Shown: piece by piece, positions 38,724-46,563 of the stretch
Position numbering within the stretch: position 1 is the first letter of the stretch
Layout of the letters: each line of letters begins with the position of its first letter
Assembly (NCBI GenBank): GCA_910585785.1
Contig: CAJUEV010000008.1
Coordinates: 1 to 64,000 of the forward strand
DNA length: 64,000 nt
Reading direction: 5' to 3'
Source of the DNA: an uncultured Christensenella sp.
Lineage (GTDB): Bacteria; Bacillota; Clostridia; Christensenellales; Borkfalkiaceae
Translations under genes and position numbers: made by a program
Notes under the pieces: generated by a model
What the model saw: only the letters and a program-made list of their open reading frames with translations
Databases searched by the model: none
What the model was told of the DNA's origin: nothing

Positions 38724-39326
38724 TCAATTTTGCATATTTTTTATTTGCAATCGCAACAGCGCGTTTTCGTCCGTAAGCCGCTTCAACAACGTTGTAAGCC
38801 GCTTGTTTTCTTCCTTCAAGGAGGAAGCAAGCCTGTCGTAAAGCCCGTTTATTTCCGCCTCTATGCGGGCGCGCGCCTCGTCCGAGCCGCACTTCAAACC
38901 GCATTCGCGCATAAGCCTTTCTATTCTTTCGGGCTGCTTTGTAACAACGTTGCGGTATTTGTTCTGGTAACGAAGCATAAGCCTGTCGTCGCCCTTTGCA
39001 AGCGTTAAAACCGCCTTGCGCACCGATATCCCCTTGCTTTTTTGTATAAGGATTTCCTTCAAAATTTTGTCCGTTTCCAATTCGGAAAAAGGTATTATTT
39101 TTTCGGCTTTAAGTTCGGTGCCCTGCAACATTGCGCGGACGCGTTCGTCGCCCGTACTGCGCAGCAGCGCGTAATAATAGTTTCTTACACTGCCCTTCGC
39201 CCTGCCCGTTTTTTTTGCGTAAGAGGCAAACAGCCCCGAAAGAGTTTTACCTTCCTTTTTTCCGTCGCATACGTATTGTACAAGTTTTTTTGCTTCTTCT
39301 TCCGTGTAGCCGTTTATTTTGTTCAT
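38724..39326 (-). CDS. RsfA/Myb-like transcription regulator
   Basis: The 200-residue protein has two similar N-terminal segments: YTEEEAKKLVQYVCDGKKEGKTLSGLF with GRAKGSVRNYYYALL, then FSELETDKILKEILIQKSKGISVRKAV with RYQNKYRN. Each resembles a Myb/SANT-type HTH. A C-terminal coiled coil follows (LASSLKEENKRLTTLLKRLTDENALL). This architecture matches RsfA-type regulators of Clostridia and Bacilli, some of which act in the forespore. With the spo0A-like gene it hints at a sporulating lineage. Confidence 0.75.
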   Translation of the reverse strand: MNKINGYTEEEAKKLVQYVCDGKKEGKTLSGLFASYAKKTGRAKGSVRNYYYALLRSTGDERVRAMLQGTELKAEKIIPFSELETDKILKEILIQKSKGISVRKAVLTLAKGDDRLMLRYQNKYRNVVTKQPERIERLMRECGLKCGSDEARARIEAEINGLYDRLASSLKEENKRLTTLLKRLTDENALLRLQIKNMQN

Positions 39327-39465
39327 TTTACGTCCTCCGGCTTATTTTTTGACATAATTTTGAAAGTTAATACATTATTTAATAAAAAGAAATATAAAAC
39401 CGTTTTTTACAAACGCGCAAGCCTTATTTTTAATTTGCGAAAACGGGTTGAACAGGAGTTTTTTT

Positions 39466-40392
39466 ATGAGAGTTTATTTTTTGTCGTACAAGCCCGCCAT
39501 TTTAAAACTTAACGGGCTGTACGTGGGCGGCATAGACCTATTTGAAAGGCACATTGAAATTGACCTTGCCGACAGCGTGCTTGCTGAAATTGTCCCCGGC
39601 GAAAATTTGCAGCCCGTCAATTTTTTTATAAACGAAAAACTGCTTTTTTCCCCTCCCGAGTTTATGGACGTTTACCTTATGGAAAACGAAACGCTTATTT
39701 ACATACGCGAGTACGGCTGCAAGGACGCGCGCCTTTCCGTAATAATGCAGCAGCGCTTTTGCGGAAATTTGGTAACTGTATTTTCGCAAAACGGCTGCTA
39801 CCTGTCCGTAGACGGTTCCGACTGCTCGCTTATACCTTTGCCCGCAAAATTTTGCAATCCGAAAGCGGAAGAAAAAATGCTGTGCGGCTATCCCGTTTTG
39901 GCTATTTGGGGCGGGAATATGCTTTGTTTGCTTTCAAATTCTGGCAAGCGCGTATTTATGAACGAGGTCGAAAGTGCGGACTTTGGCGACAGGCTGAAAA
40001 TTACCGCCGCTTTTGAAACCTGCACCGCGGCAAAAGCCGAGTGCGAGTACGATTACGACGGCGAAAAACTTATACTTGTTTCAAGCAGGACTATTGAAAC
40101 AAGTACGCCGCAGAAAAACATTTTGCACTTCGCCTTTTTTGAAAGCGTGCTGACGTACGGAAATTACGCAAATTATCTTGACGAGGAATTGAAGGCGAAA
40201 GCGCACGTTTTGAAAGATTATTTGGGCGAGTTTATAGGCGTAACCGTGCCCACGGAAAAGTTTTTTGCCGAGCACGGCGACGTGCGCGCGGCGGGGCTTG
40301 TATATCCCAAAGCGCAAAACCTGTTTGAAGTAAAATATTATGCGGTTGAATTGACGGGCGATAAAATAAGCAACGTTTTCCCCGTGGAATAA
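39466..40392 (+). CDS. Hypothetical 308-residue protein
   Basis: I do not recognise it. The soluble protein begins MRVYFLSYKPAILKLNGLYVG with alternating beta-strand patterns throughout (ADSVLAEIVPGENLQPVNFFI, LICLLSNSGKRVF-like). It has no obvious catalytic motif, signal peptide or membrane segment. It may be a beta-sandwich carbohydrate- or peptidoglycan-linked domain protein. The start is ATG 39466 with AGGAG; TTG 39448 is an upstream alternative. Confidence 0.72.
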   Translation: MRVYFLSYKPAILKLNGLYVGGIDLFERHIEIDLADSVLAEIVPGENLQPVNFFINEKLLFSPPEFMDVYLMENETLIYIREYGCKDARLSVIMQQRFCGNLVTVFSQNGCYLSVDGSDCSLIPLPAKFCNPKAEEKMLCGYPVLAIWGGNMLCLLSNSGKRVFMNEVESADFGDRLKITAAFETCTAAKAECEYDYDGEKLILVSSRTIETSTPQKNILHFAFFESVLTYGNYANYLDEELKAKAHVLKDYLGEFIGVTVPTEKFFAEHGDVRAAGLVYPKAQNLFEVKYYAVELTGDKISNVFPVE

Positions 40393-40424
40393 CTTTGCAA
40401 AATACGCAAACGTACAACGCGCAA

Positions 40425-40458
40425 AAACAGCCGAAGGCTTTGTCGCCTTCGGCTGTTT
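40425..40458. terminator. Terminator after the hypothetical gene
   Basis: AAACAGCCGAAGGC / GCCTTCGGCTGTTT hairpin between convergent genes. Confidence 0.9.
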
Positions 40459-40506
40459 ATATTTTAAAAAGTTTTAAATTTCCATATTTTTATGGGCGCG
40501 GTTTTA

Positions 40507-42501
40507 TCAGCGCGAGCGCGAACCGCCGCCTCCGCCGCCTCCGCCGAACGAGCCGCCGTGACCTCCGCCTCCGCCGCCTCCGCCCGAAGAACGGGGCGCG
40601 CCTAAAACACTGCTGTACACGATGCACCTTGTTACAAAGCGAACGTCAATATCGTCCTGCAAAACTTTGGGCATATTTATTGACTTTAACGCAGCGAAAC
40701 GTTTTTGTACTTTATCGCTTATACCCATAATAAGGCACCAGGGCAAAATCTCGGAAAAGTAGTCGGGATTTTCGTCAAACATAAGCTGTATTCTGGGCAG
40801 TTCCGCTTTAAGCAAAAAGTCTTTAAATCCCTCCATTTTGCCGTAAAGCGCGTTCGCTTCTTCCGTTCTTCTGCCCATAAAAAACGGCAGTAAAAACTCG
40901 CAAACAGCCCATATTACGGGGGCAAAATACATTATGTAACCGTAATCATATGCTTCCATTGCCATCAAAAGGACAAACATTCCGTACGGCATCGCAAAAA
41001 ACATTATCGGGAAAATTAGTATAATCGCGCTTGAAAGCGAGGGGCTGGTATTGAAAAAAGTTGTGCCTGCCAGCGTTCCCGCAATTATAAAAATCAGGAA
41101 AAACAACGGTAAAAACGCCCCGCTTATTATGCAGTTGTACACTATAAGCCCCGCGACGGGCACCGTACCGAGCACCGCTACGATTTTGCGCGCTTTGCTT
41201 ACCGGCTGCAACACCTTCTTTTTATTGGCGGAATTTACAAGCGCTTCGTTTGCCTTATACAACGCGCGCTTCCGCGAATCGCTCGCCTTTTTGAAGGATT
41301 TTGTAGAGAATGCTTTACCGTTTGAAAACAATACGTCGAAATACCTTTTCTCATCAGCGCTGTCAAAATACTTTTTATCGCGTTTTTCAACGGGCTGCTC
41401 GTTCAATTCCTCAAAGACTTCTTGCGAATTTTCATCCTCTTTCGGATTGTTCAACCGCAAAATCAGGTTTGACTTGCCGTCTTTTTCAATTGTAATAAGA
41501 CCGGCGTCCGCCCACTTCAACACAAGCGCAGCCACGTCCTTCGAGCGCGCAACCTTGTGCCATATGGCGGAAAAGCGCATAACCGAAACCCCTTCGGGCG
41601 GGTAAAACTCCACCGTTTTGACGGGCTTTACGGGCAAATGCTTTACCGTCAAAATTATTGCGCCGCCAAGCGCGACAAACCCCAGCACGAAAAATACCCA
41701 ATAATACCAATAAATCGTTACGGAGCCCTGAAAAAAGCCCTTCGGCAAAATTACCTGTAAGGTAAGTCCCGTGTTAAGTCCTGTTATTGCAATTTGTATA
41801 ACGTTGCCTTCCACCGAAAATTCTCCGCCGTCTTCTGACGGATGCACAACCGAGGACAATTTAAGCGACGTGCGGGCGCTGACGTTATCTTTGTTTAAAT
41901 TTGTACCTTCCGGAAAGGTTACCTTTGCGGAAAACTGCTTTGCGGCGTGCATTTCGTAACCGAAAATATCAAACGTCAAATCGTCGAACGCGGAAACGCG
42001 GTCGTCACCCATATCATACTTATATGACAATTCGAAGGTGTACGGCTTTTGAACGTTTAAAAGCGAACCGTCCTTATGCTTCATTTCTATCGAGTAGAAG
42101 TCGGAAAGGTACATTTCATCGGTTTTGCCGATAATGTGCCAGTCGCATTCTTTGCCGTCAATCGTGGCGGAAATATCCGAAATTTTTGCAAAATAGTTTT
42201 TGCCAGCTATTTTCTTTCCGTCGACTAAGCGCGTTGTTTTGCTTTGGCGCTGAACGTCGCGGATAAGGCTTGACTTCCCCCACGTGCTCCAAACGGCGGT
42301 AAGCGTTTCGGTTATGCTAAGCGTTTTGTCCTCGTGCACGCGCATATCAATATGCACGTTTTCAAAAAAGAAATCCGCTGTTGAAGCGGCGGAAGCGACT
42401 TTGTTTTGACCGCCAAACCCGCCGAACGCCGCCGCAATCGCGGCAAACAAGCAGACGATAACGCCTACAACCGCCGCGCAAACGCTTGTTTTTTTCTTCA
42501 T
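40507..42501 (-). CDS. DUF2207 membrane protein with Gly-rich tail
   Basis: The 664-residue protein has a signal peptide (about residues 1-33) and an extracytoplasmic beta-rich DUF2207 domain (IDMRVHEDKTLSITETLTAVW). One transmembrane segment lies at about 265-290, two pairs more lie at about 440-545, and there are cytosolic parts between. It ends in a run of Gly with His/Ser and SRSR, the usual DUF2207 tail. Role unknown, probably envelope-related. The start is ATG 42501 with GGAG 8 nt upstream. Confidence 0.88.
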   Translation of the reverse strand: MKKKTSVCAAVVGVIVCLFAAIAAAFGGFGGQNKVASAASTADFFFENVHIDMRVHEDKTLSITETLTAVWSTWGKSSLIRDVQRQSKTTRLVDGKKIAGKNYFAKISDISATIDGKECDWHIIGKTDEMYLSDFYSIEMKHKDGSLLNVQKPYTFELSYKYDMGDDRVSAFDDLTFDIFGYEMHAAKQFSAKVTFPEGTNLNKDNVSARTSLKLSSVVHPSEDGGEFSVEGNVIQIAITGLNTGLTLQVILPKGFFQGSVTIYWYYWVFFVLGFVALGGAIILTVKHLPVKPVKTVEFYPPEGVSVMRFSAIWHKVARSKDVAALVLKWADAGLITIEKDGKSNLILRLNNPKEDENSQEVFEELNEQPVEKRDKKYFDSADEKRYFDVLFSNGKAFSTKSFKKASDSRKRALYKANEALVNSANKKKVLQPVSKARKIVAVLGTVPVAGLIVYNCIISGAFLPLFFLIFIIAGTLAGTTFFNTSPSLSSAIILIFPIMFFAMPYGMFVLLMAMEAYDYGYIMYFAPVIWAVCEFLLPFFMGRRTEEANALYGKMEGFKDFLLKAELPRIQLMFDENPDYFSEILPWCLIMGISDKVQKRFAALKSINMPKVLQDDIDVRFVTRCIVYSSVLGAPRSSGGGGGGGGHGGSFGGGGGGGGSRSR

Positions 42502-42590
42502 ATCCACAACTCCGTTAAAAATTTTTGCGTTCAAATATTAAAATTTCCGCAAAAAGCGGCGATAACCCCTTGCGGGGTTACTTAAAAAAT

Positions 42591-42959
42591 TTATCCTTTG
42601 TAGTTTATAACGTAATTTTTCATCATTCCAAAAGTCGTTTCCGAAATAACGTGCTCCATTTCGCACGCGTCCGCGTCCGCGTCCGCCGCGTTCACCCCGT
42701 GCAAAGTAAGAAAACTGCGTATTATACAATGGCGCTCGTAAATTTTTTCGGCATACTCCGCGCCTTGCCCCGTCAAAAACAGGTGCATACCGTCGCACTC
42801 GATATACCCTTGTTCGGCAAGAATTTTAACAGCTTTCTGCACGGCGGGTTGCGAAACGCCTATTCTGCGCGCCACTTCCACCCTGTGCACAAACTCGTTT
42901 TCCTTTGACAGAAGCAAAATACATTCAAGATAATCTTCCGCGGACTGACTTCGTTTCAT
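42591..42959 (-). CDS. DtxR/MntR-family metalloregulator
   Basis: The 122-residue protein has a winged HTH (SAEDYLECILLLSKE, then VARRIGVSQPAVQKAVKIL) and a dimerisation/metal-binding part with ERHCIIRSFL and EMEHVISE, which hold the His/Glu/Cys ligands of MntR/DtxR. It lacks the SH3 domain, like MntR. The start is ATG 42959; the open frame to 43154 crosses the promoter. With mntP and a Mn2+ riboswitch in the window, manganese sensing is likely. Confidence 0.88.
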   Translation of the reverse strand: MKRSQSAEDYLECILLLSKENEFVHRVEVARRIGVSQPAVQKAVKILAEQGYIECDGMHLFLTGQGAEYAEKIYERHCIIRSFLTLHGVNAADADADACEMEHVISETTFGMMKNYVINYKG

Positions 42960-42966
42960 ATATGTA

Positions 42967-42995
42967 ATTATATAACAATAAATATATACTGTCAA
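42967..42995 (-). promoter_or_regulatory. Consensus promoter giving a leaderless MntR-like mRNA
   Basis: TTGACA (42990-42995), 17 bp, TATAAT (42967-42972). Only 7 bp separate the -10 box from ATG 42959, so transcription should start at or next to the A of the start codon. Confidence 0.8.
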
Positions 42996-43017
42996 CACAA
43001 TTTTTTTTGACAATTTC

Positions 43018-43046
43018 TTGACAACAAAAGGTTGCGGCAATATAAT
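43018..43046 (+). promoter_or_regulatory. Promoter of the DUF975 gene
   Basis: TTGACA (43018-43023), 17 bp, TATAAT (43041-43046). A second TTGACAA (43007-43013) lies 11 bp upstream of the -35 box, giving a possible metalloregulator half-site pair in the divergent region. Confidence 0.75.
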
Positions 43047-43107
43047 AATTTCAAATAATTGCGTTGCGTCGCCGTAAAAGCGCGCTTTCGCGGGAGGATT
43101 GAAAAAA

Positions 43108-43740
43108 ATGTTGGCAAAAGATTTCAGAAGGCAGGCCTGGGACAGTTTAAGCAATCAATGGGGCTCGGTAATACTTATTTACTTTGTTTATATACTTATA
43201 ACGTCCGCAGCCGGTTTAGTATCCGTTGTAGGGCTTATTATTTCCGGACCGCTTACACTTGGCTTTACGCAGATTTATATGAGCATTATTCGCAAAAACA
43301 GAAAACCGGAAGTAGGGCACTTGTTTGAAGGATTTGACAATTTTTCAAATTCGTTGATTCTTCACCTTGTAAACAACATTTTCATAGCTTTATGGTCGTT
43401 GCTGTTTATTGTCCCCGGCATAATTAAATCTTACTCTTACAGTATGAGTTATTACATACTTGCCGATAACCCCAAGATGGGCGGCAACGAAGCAAGAATA
43501 AAATCTATGCAAATGATGAAGGGCAACAAATGGCGCCTTTTCTGCCTTGATTTCAGTTTTATCGGTTGGGATTTGCTTTGCATTCTTACCTTAGGTATAC
43601 TCAGCTTCTGGGTTACGCCTTACAGGCAGGCAGCGTACGCCGCTTTCTATCAAAACCTTTTGGTTGAACAGGGTTTAATAGACGTTAACGAGCCGGTTAT
43701 GCCCGAAGACTTTGTTGAATCCGCTCCCACCGACGTTTAA
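43108..43740 (+). CDS. DUF975 family membrane protein
   Basis: The 210-residue protein starts at ATG 43108 with GGGAGG at 10 nt. DUF975 features: N-terminal MLAKDFRRQAWDSLSNQWG, hydrophobic segments at about 20-50, 85-105 and 145-175, and the loop SYSMSYYILADNPKMGGNEARIKS near 115. Widespread in Firmicutes with unknown function, probably envelope-related. Divergent from the MntR-like gene. Confidence 0.88.
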   Translation: MLAKDFRRQAWDSLSNQWGSVILIYFVYILITSAAGLVSVVGLIISGPLTLGFTQIYMSIIRKNRKPEVGHLFEGFDNFSNSLILHLVNNIFIALWSLLFIVPGIIKSYSYSMSYYILADNPKMGGNEARIKSMQMMKGNKWRLFCLDFSFIGWDLLCILTLGILSFWVTPYRQAAYAAFYQNLLVEQGLIDVNEPVMPEDFVESAPTDV

Positions 43741-43767
43741 TAAACGGTTTTATAAATTAATATTGCA

Positions 43768-43793
43768 ACCGCGCGGCAAACTTGCCGCGCGGT
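43768..43793 (+). terminator. Terminator of the DUF975 gene
   Basis: ACCGCGCGGC / GCCGCGCGGT hairpin, followed by AAAATTTTG. Confidence 0.7.
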
Positions 43794-43860
43794 AAAATTT
43801 TGTCCGCTTTGCCCGCAAAATATTTTTATAAAGTTAAAAGACTTTTACGCGGACAAATAA

Positions 43861-43891
43861 ACGCGCCCCGCATATAAATTGCGGGGCGCGT
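43861..43891 (-). terminator. Terminator of rpsB-tsf
   Basis: ACGCGCCCCGC / GCGGGGCGCGT hairpin, followed on the minus strand by TTATTTG. Confidence 0.88.
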
Positions 43892-43919
43892 GCTTAACGT
43901 CGTTATTTAAACTGTTTAA

Positions 43920-44828
43920 TTAGTTTTTCTTCATCGATTCGATTTGCTTTGCAACTTCGTCTTGAAGGTTTTCGTTTTTCTTTTCAAGTCCTTCGCCCAT
44001 TTCAAAACGAACGAAACGGGTTACTTTAAACTTGTTACCTATAACCTGAGAAACTTTCATAGAATCGTCTTTAACGAAAGGCTGCTCCATAAGGCAGTTT
44101 TCCGAGTAGAACTTGCCCATTTTGCCGGCAACGATTTTTTCAAGAATTTCCTTGGGTTTGTTTGCGTTTTTCGGGTCGCCCTGCATCTGAACAAGCATAA
44201 TTTCCTTTTCCTTGTCCAAAACTTCCGCGGGAACGTCCGCAGAAACAAGATAAGCGGGTTTGGACGCGGCAATTTGCAGCGCAACGTCGTGCAACGTTTC
44301 TTCGCCGCCTGCCTTGAAGTCAACCGCTTCAACCATAACGCCTACTTTGCCGCCCATATGGATATACGTTTCAAGTTTGCCCTTCGTTTCAAAAATTTCA
44401 AAACGACGGATAGAAATTTTTTCGCCTATAACAGCGGTCTGGTTTGTAACAAAGTCCTTTACGGTTTCATTGCCAAGTTTGCACGCGCCAAGCGCCTCTA
44501 CGTCGGCGGGCTTGTTTTCGGCAACAACTTTCGCAACGGAATCAACTATTCCGTGGAATTTTTCACCGCGGGAAACAAAGTCGCTTTCGCAGTTGATTTC
44601 TATAAGCACGCCTACGCCGCACTTGTCGCACACATACGCACCGACAACGCCCTCCGCAGCGATTCTGCCTTCCTTTTTAACCGCTTTCGCTATGCCGCGC
44701 TCTCTCAACAATTCAACTGCTTTTTCCATATCGCCGTTGGCGTCGGTAAGCGCCTTTTTGCAATCCAGCATACCCGCGCCGCTTTTGTCGCGCAGCGCCA
44801 TTACGTCCTTTGCGGTAAATTCTGCCAT
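43920..44828 (-). CDS. tsf: Elongation factor Ts
   Basis: The 302-residue protein starts AEFTAKDVMALRDKSGAGMLDCKKALTDA-like, with the UBA domain at 1-50. It then has RIAAEGVVGAYV and CESDFVSRGEKF, the core that contacts EF-Tu. It recycles EF-Tu-GDP during translation. It follows rpsB by 15 bp, the universal bacterial order. Confidence 0.98.
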   Translation of the reverse strand: MAEFTAKDVMALRDKSGAGMLDCKKALTDANGDMEKAVELLRERGIAKAVKKEGRIAAEGVVGAYVCDKCGVGVLIEINCESDFVSRGEKFHGIVDSVAKVVAENKPADVEALGACKLGNETVKDFVTNQTAVIGEKISIRRFEIFETKGKLETYIHMGGKVGVMVEAVDFKAGGEETLHDVALQIAASKPAYLVSADVPAEVLDKEKEIMLVQMQGDPKNANKPKEILEKIVAGKMGKFYSENCLMEQPFVKDDSMKVSQVIGNKFKVTRFVRFEMGEGLEKKNENLQDEVAKQIESMKKN

Positions 44829-44843
44829 AATTCTACTTCCTCC

Positions 44844-45707
44844 TTACTCCGCGTCCTCTGCGGTTTCGGTCTTTTTCTTTCTGGTCGTCTTTTTGGGCGC
44901 TTCTTCCTTGGCTTCTGCGGGAGCGTCTTCCTGAACGCCTGCGGAAACAGCCGCTTCAACCGCCGCCACAACTTCCTCTATGGAAGCGGGAATTTTTTCT
45001 TCTTCTATGGGAAGAACGGGCGTTTCACCCTGATTTGCTTCAATAACCGCGTTTGCGATTACGGAAGATATAAGTTTTACCGCACGGATAGCGTCGTCGT
45101 TACCGGGGATAACGTAGTCGATAACGTCGGGGTCGCAGTTTGTATCGGTAATTGCCACGATGGGTATATTAAGTTTGCGCGCTTCCGCTACGGCAATATC
45201 TTCGTTATGAGGGTCGACGATAAACATAACTCCGGGAAGTTTGGTCATCTCTCTTATGCCGCCGAGGTTTGCTTCAAGCTTTGCAAATTCTTCTTTAAGT
45301 TTTGCAACTTCCTTTTTGGGAAGCAAGTCAAACTCGCCGCTCTGTTCCATCTTTTCGATTTTAACCATTCTGTCGATACGCGAACGAATGGTTTTGAAGT
45401 TGGTCAGCGTGCCGCCCAACCAGCGCGAGTTTACATAATACATTCCGCAGCGCTCCGCTTCTTCCTTGATAGCGTCCTGAGCCTGCTTTTTGGTGCCGAC
45501 GAAAAGTACGGTTTTGTTGTCCTTTACGCTTTCGCATACAAACTTGTACGCTTCTTCAATACATTCAACGGTAATCTGCAAGTCGATAATATGAATATCG
45601 TTGCGCGCCGCATAGATGTATTTGGACATCTTGGGGTTCCATTTTCTCGTCTGGTGCCCGAAGTGTACGCCCGCTTCGAGCAGTTGCTTCATTGATATAA
45701 CTGCCAT
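44844..45707 (-). CDS. rpsB: 30S ribosomal protein S2
   Basis: The 287-residue protein begins ISMKQLLEAGVHFGHQTRKWNPKM, the S2 signature. It includes GTKKQAQDAI, YVNSRWLGGTLTN and VDPHNEDIAVAEARKLNIP. The C-terminus has an extra 50-residue Ala/Glu-rich tail ending in KKTTRKKKTETAEDAE, longer than in B. subtilis (246 residues), as seen in many Clostridia. First gene of rpsB-tsf. Confidence 0.98.
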   Translation of the reverse strand: MAVISMKQLLEAGVHFGHQTRKWNPKMSKYIYAARNDIHIIDLQITVECIEEAYKFVCESVKDNKTVLFVGTKKQAQDAIKEEAERCGMYYVNSRWLGGTLTNFKTIRSRIDRMVKIEKMEQSGEFDLLPKKEVAKLKEEFAKLEANLGGIREMTKLPGVMFIVDPHNEDIAVAEARKLNIPIVAITDTNCDPDVIDYVIPGNDDAIRAVKLISSVIANAVIEANQGETPVLPIEEEKIPASIEEVVAAVEAAVSAGVQEDAPAEAKEEAPKKTTRKKKTETAEDAE

Positions 45708-45831
45708 TTTAATTCCTCCGTTTTGCCTCCCCGCGGAAAGCGGCTTTTACGGCGTTTGATACGCGGCAATTAAACAGATTTTGCCGCCACGGAACGCCCG
45801 CCCCGCGAGTGTGAATTTTTACAGCGCTGAT

Positions 45832-45860
45832 ATTTTAACAGAATAGCCGCCGTTTGTAAA
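45832..45860 (-). promoter_or_regulatory. Promoter of rpsB-tsf
   Basis: TTTACA (45855-45860), 17 bp, TAAAAT (45832-45837) on the minus strand, leaving a leader of about 115 nt with small hairpins. An S2 autoregulatory leader is possible but not identified. Confidence 0.65.
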
Positions 45861-45891
45861 GCGGTTTTTTGCGTTGTTTTGCAAATTATCG

Positions 45892-46125
45892 TCACTCTAT
45901 TATTAATTTTTTGCGGTAAATCAATTGCGCAAGAGGCATATTTAACGCGTCGGCAATTTTTACCGGCAACTTTATTGTAAGCCTGCTTTGGTCGGCTCCG
46001 CCAAGGTATTTTTTTATTGTTCTTTCGCTATACCCCGTACACTCCGCCAAATCGCGCGCGTTTAGCCCCCTTTCGTCCATTATACCTTTTATTAGTTCTA
46101 TATTTAAAAAATGTGTTTTAGGCAT
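45892..46125 (-). CDS. XRE-like HTH regulator, left of divergent pair
   Basis: The 77-residue protein has HTH helices ARDLAECTGYSERTIKKYLGG followed by LTIKLPVKIADALNMPLAQL. It is a short single-domain Cro/C1-type protein, divergent from another XRE gene across a duplicated palindrome, so a two-repressor switch is suggested. Confidence 0.8.
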   Translation of the reverse strand: MPKTHFLNIELIKGIMDERGLNARDLAECTGYSERTIKKYLGGADQSRLTIKLPVKIADALNMPLAQLIYRKKLIIE

Positions 46126-46164
46126 AACTTTTCACCTTGTTTTGCTGTTTTTTAATTATTTTAT

Positions 46165-46207
46165 GCCAAAATTTTTGGCAAGTCAAGTATTTTGCCAAAA
46201 TTTTTGG
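46165..46207. promoter_or_regulatory. Twin palindromic operators between divergent XRE genes
   Basis: GCCAAAATTTTTGGC (46165-46179) and GCCAAAATTTTTGG (46194-46207) lie 29 bp apart. They cover the shared promoter region of the XRE genes at 45892 and 46225. Confidence 0.75.
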
Positions 46208-46224
46208 ACAATAGGTTTTAACTT

Positions 46225-46425
46225 ATGATAACAATAAAATTTGCTGAAAATTTAAAAAATTTGAGATTAGAAAAAGGCTTTTCCCAAAGCGACCTCGCAA
46301 AAATTTTGGGCGTAGACCGCCGAACCGTGAGCGCGTGGGAAAACAAAATATGCGAACCGAGTTTTGAAATGCTGGGAAAGCTTTGCGACGTCTTCGACGA
46401 AAGCTTGGAAAATATTTTAACCTGA
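46225..46425 (+). CDS. XRE-family regulator, right of divergent pair
   Basis: The 66-residue single HTH domain has NLRLEKGFSQSDLAKIL, recognition helix DRRTVSAWENK and the tail GKLCDVFDESLENIL. It resembles many standalone repressors. TAGG lies 9 nt before the ATG. The next gene on this strand is distant, and a terminator follows. Confidence 0.85.
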   Translation: MITIKFAENLKNLRLEKGFSQSDLAKILGVDRRTVSAWENKICEPSFEMLGKLCDVFDESLENILT

Positions 46426-46498
46426 AAAGCAAATTCGGGAAGGGAACGAAATTTTATTAAACGCAAATATTCGCTTTGTAAATTTAATTATGTAAATA

Positions 46499-46545
46499 CT
46501 TGTGGCGGCGTTCAAAAGAACGCCGCCACAAGTTTATTTTTTATT
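46499..46545. terminator. Terminator between XRE gene and P-type ATPase
   Basis: CTTGTGGCGGCGTTC-AAAA-GAACGCCGCCACAAG followed by TTTATTTTTTATTTTTTA. Confidence 0.93.
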
Positions 46546-46563
46546 TTTTATAGACTTTAAAAC

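Noticed and set aside
42960..43154. N-terminal extension of the MntR-like protein
   Set aside because: It would translate through the promoter and divergent gene start; family length and the leaderless promoter place the start at 42959.
43944..45695. 583-codon open frame on the plus strand
   Set aside because: It is antisense to tsf and rpsB, whose products are certain; the frame is open because of codon bias on the coding strand.
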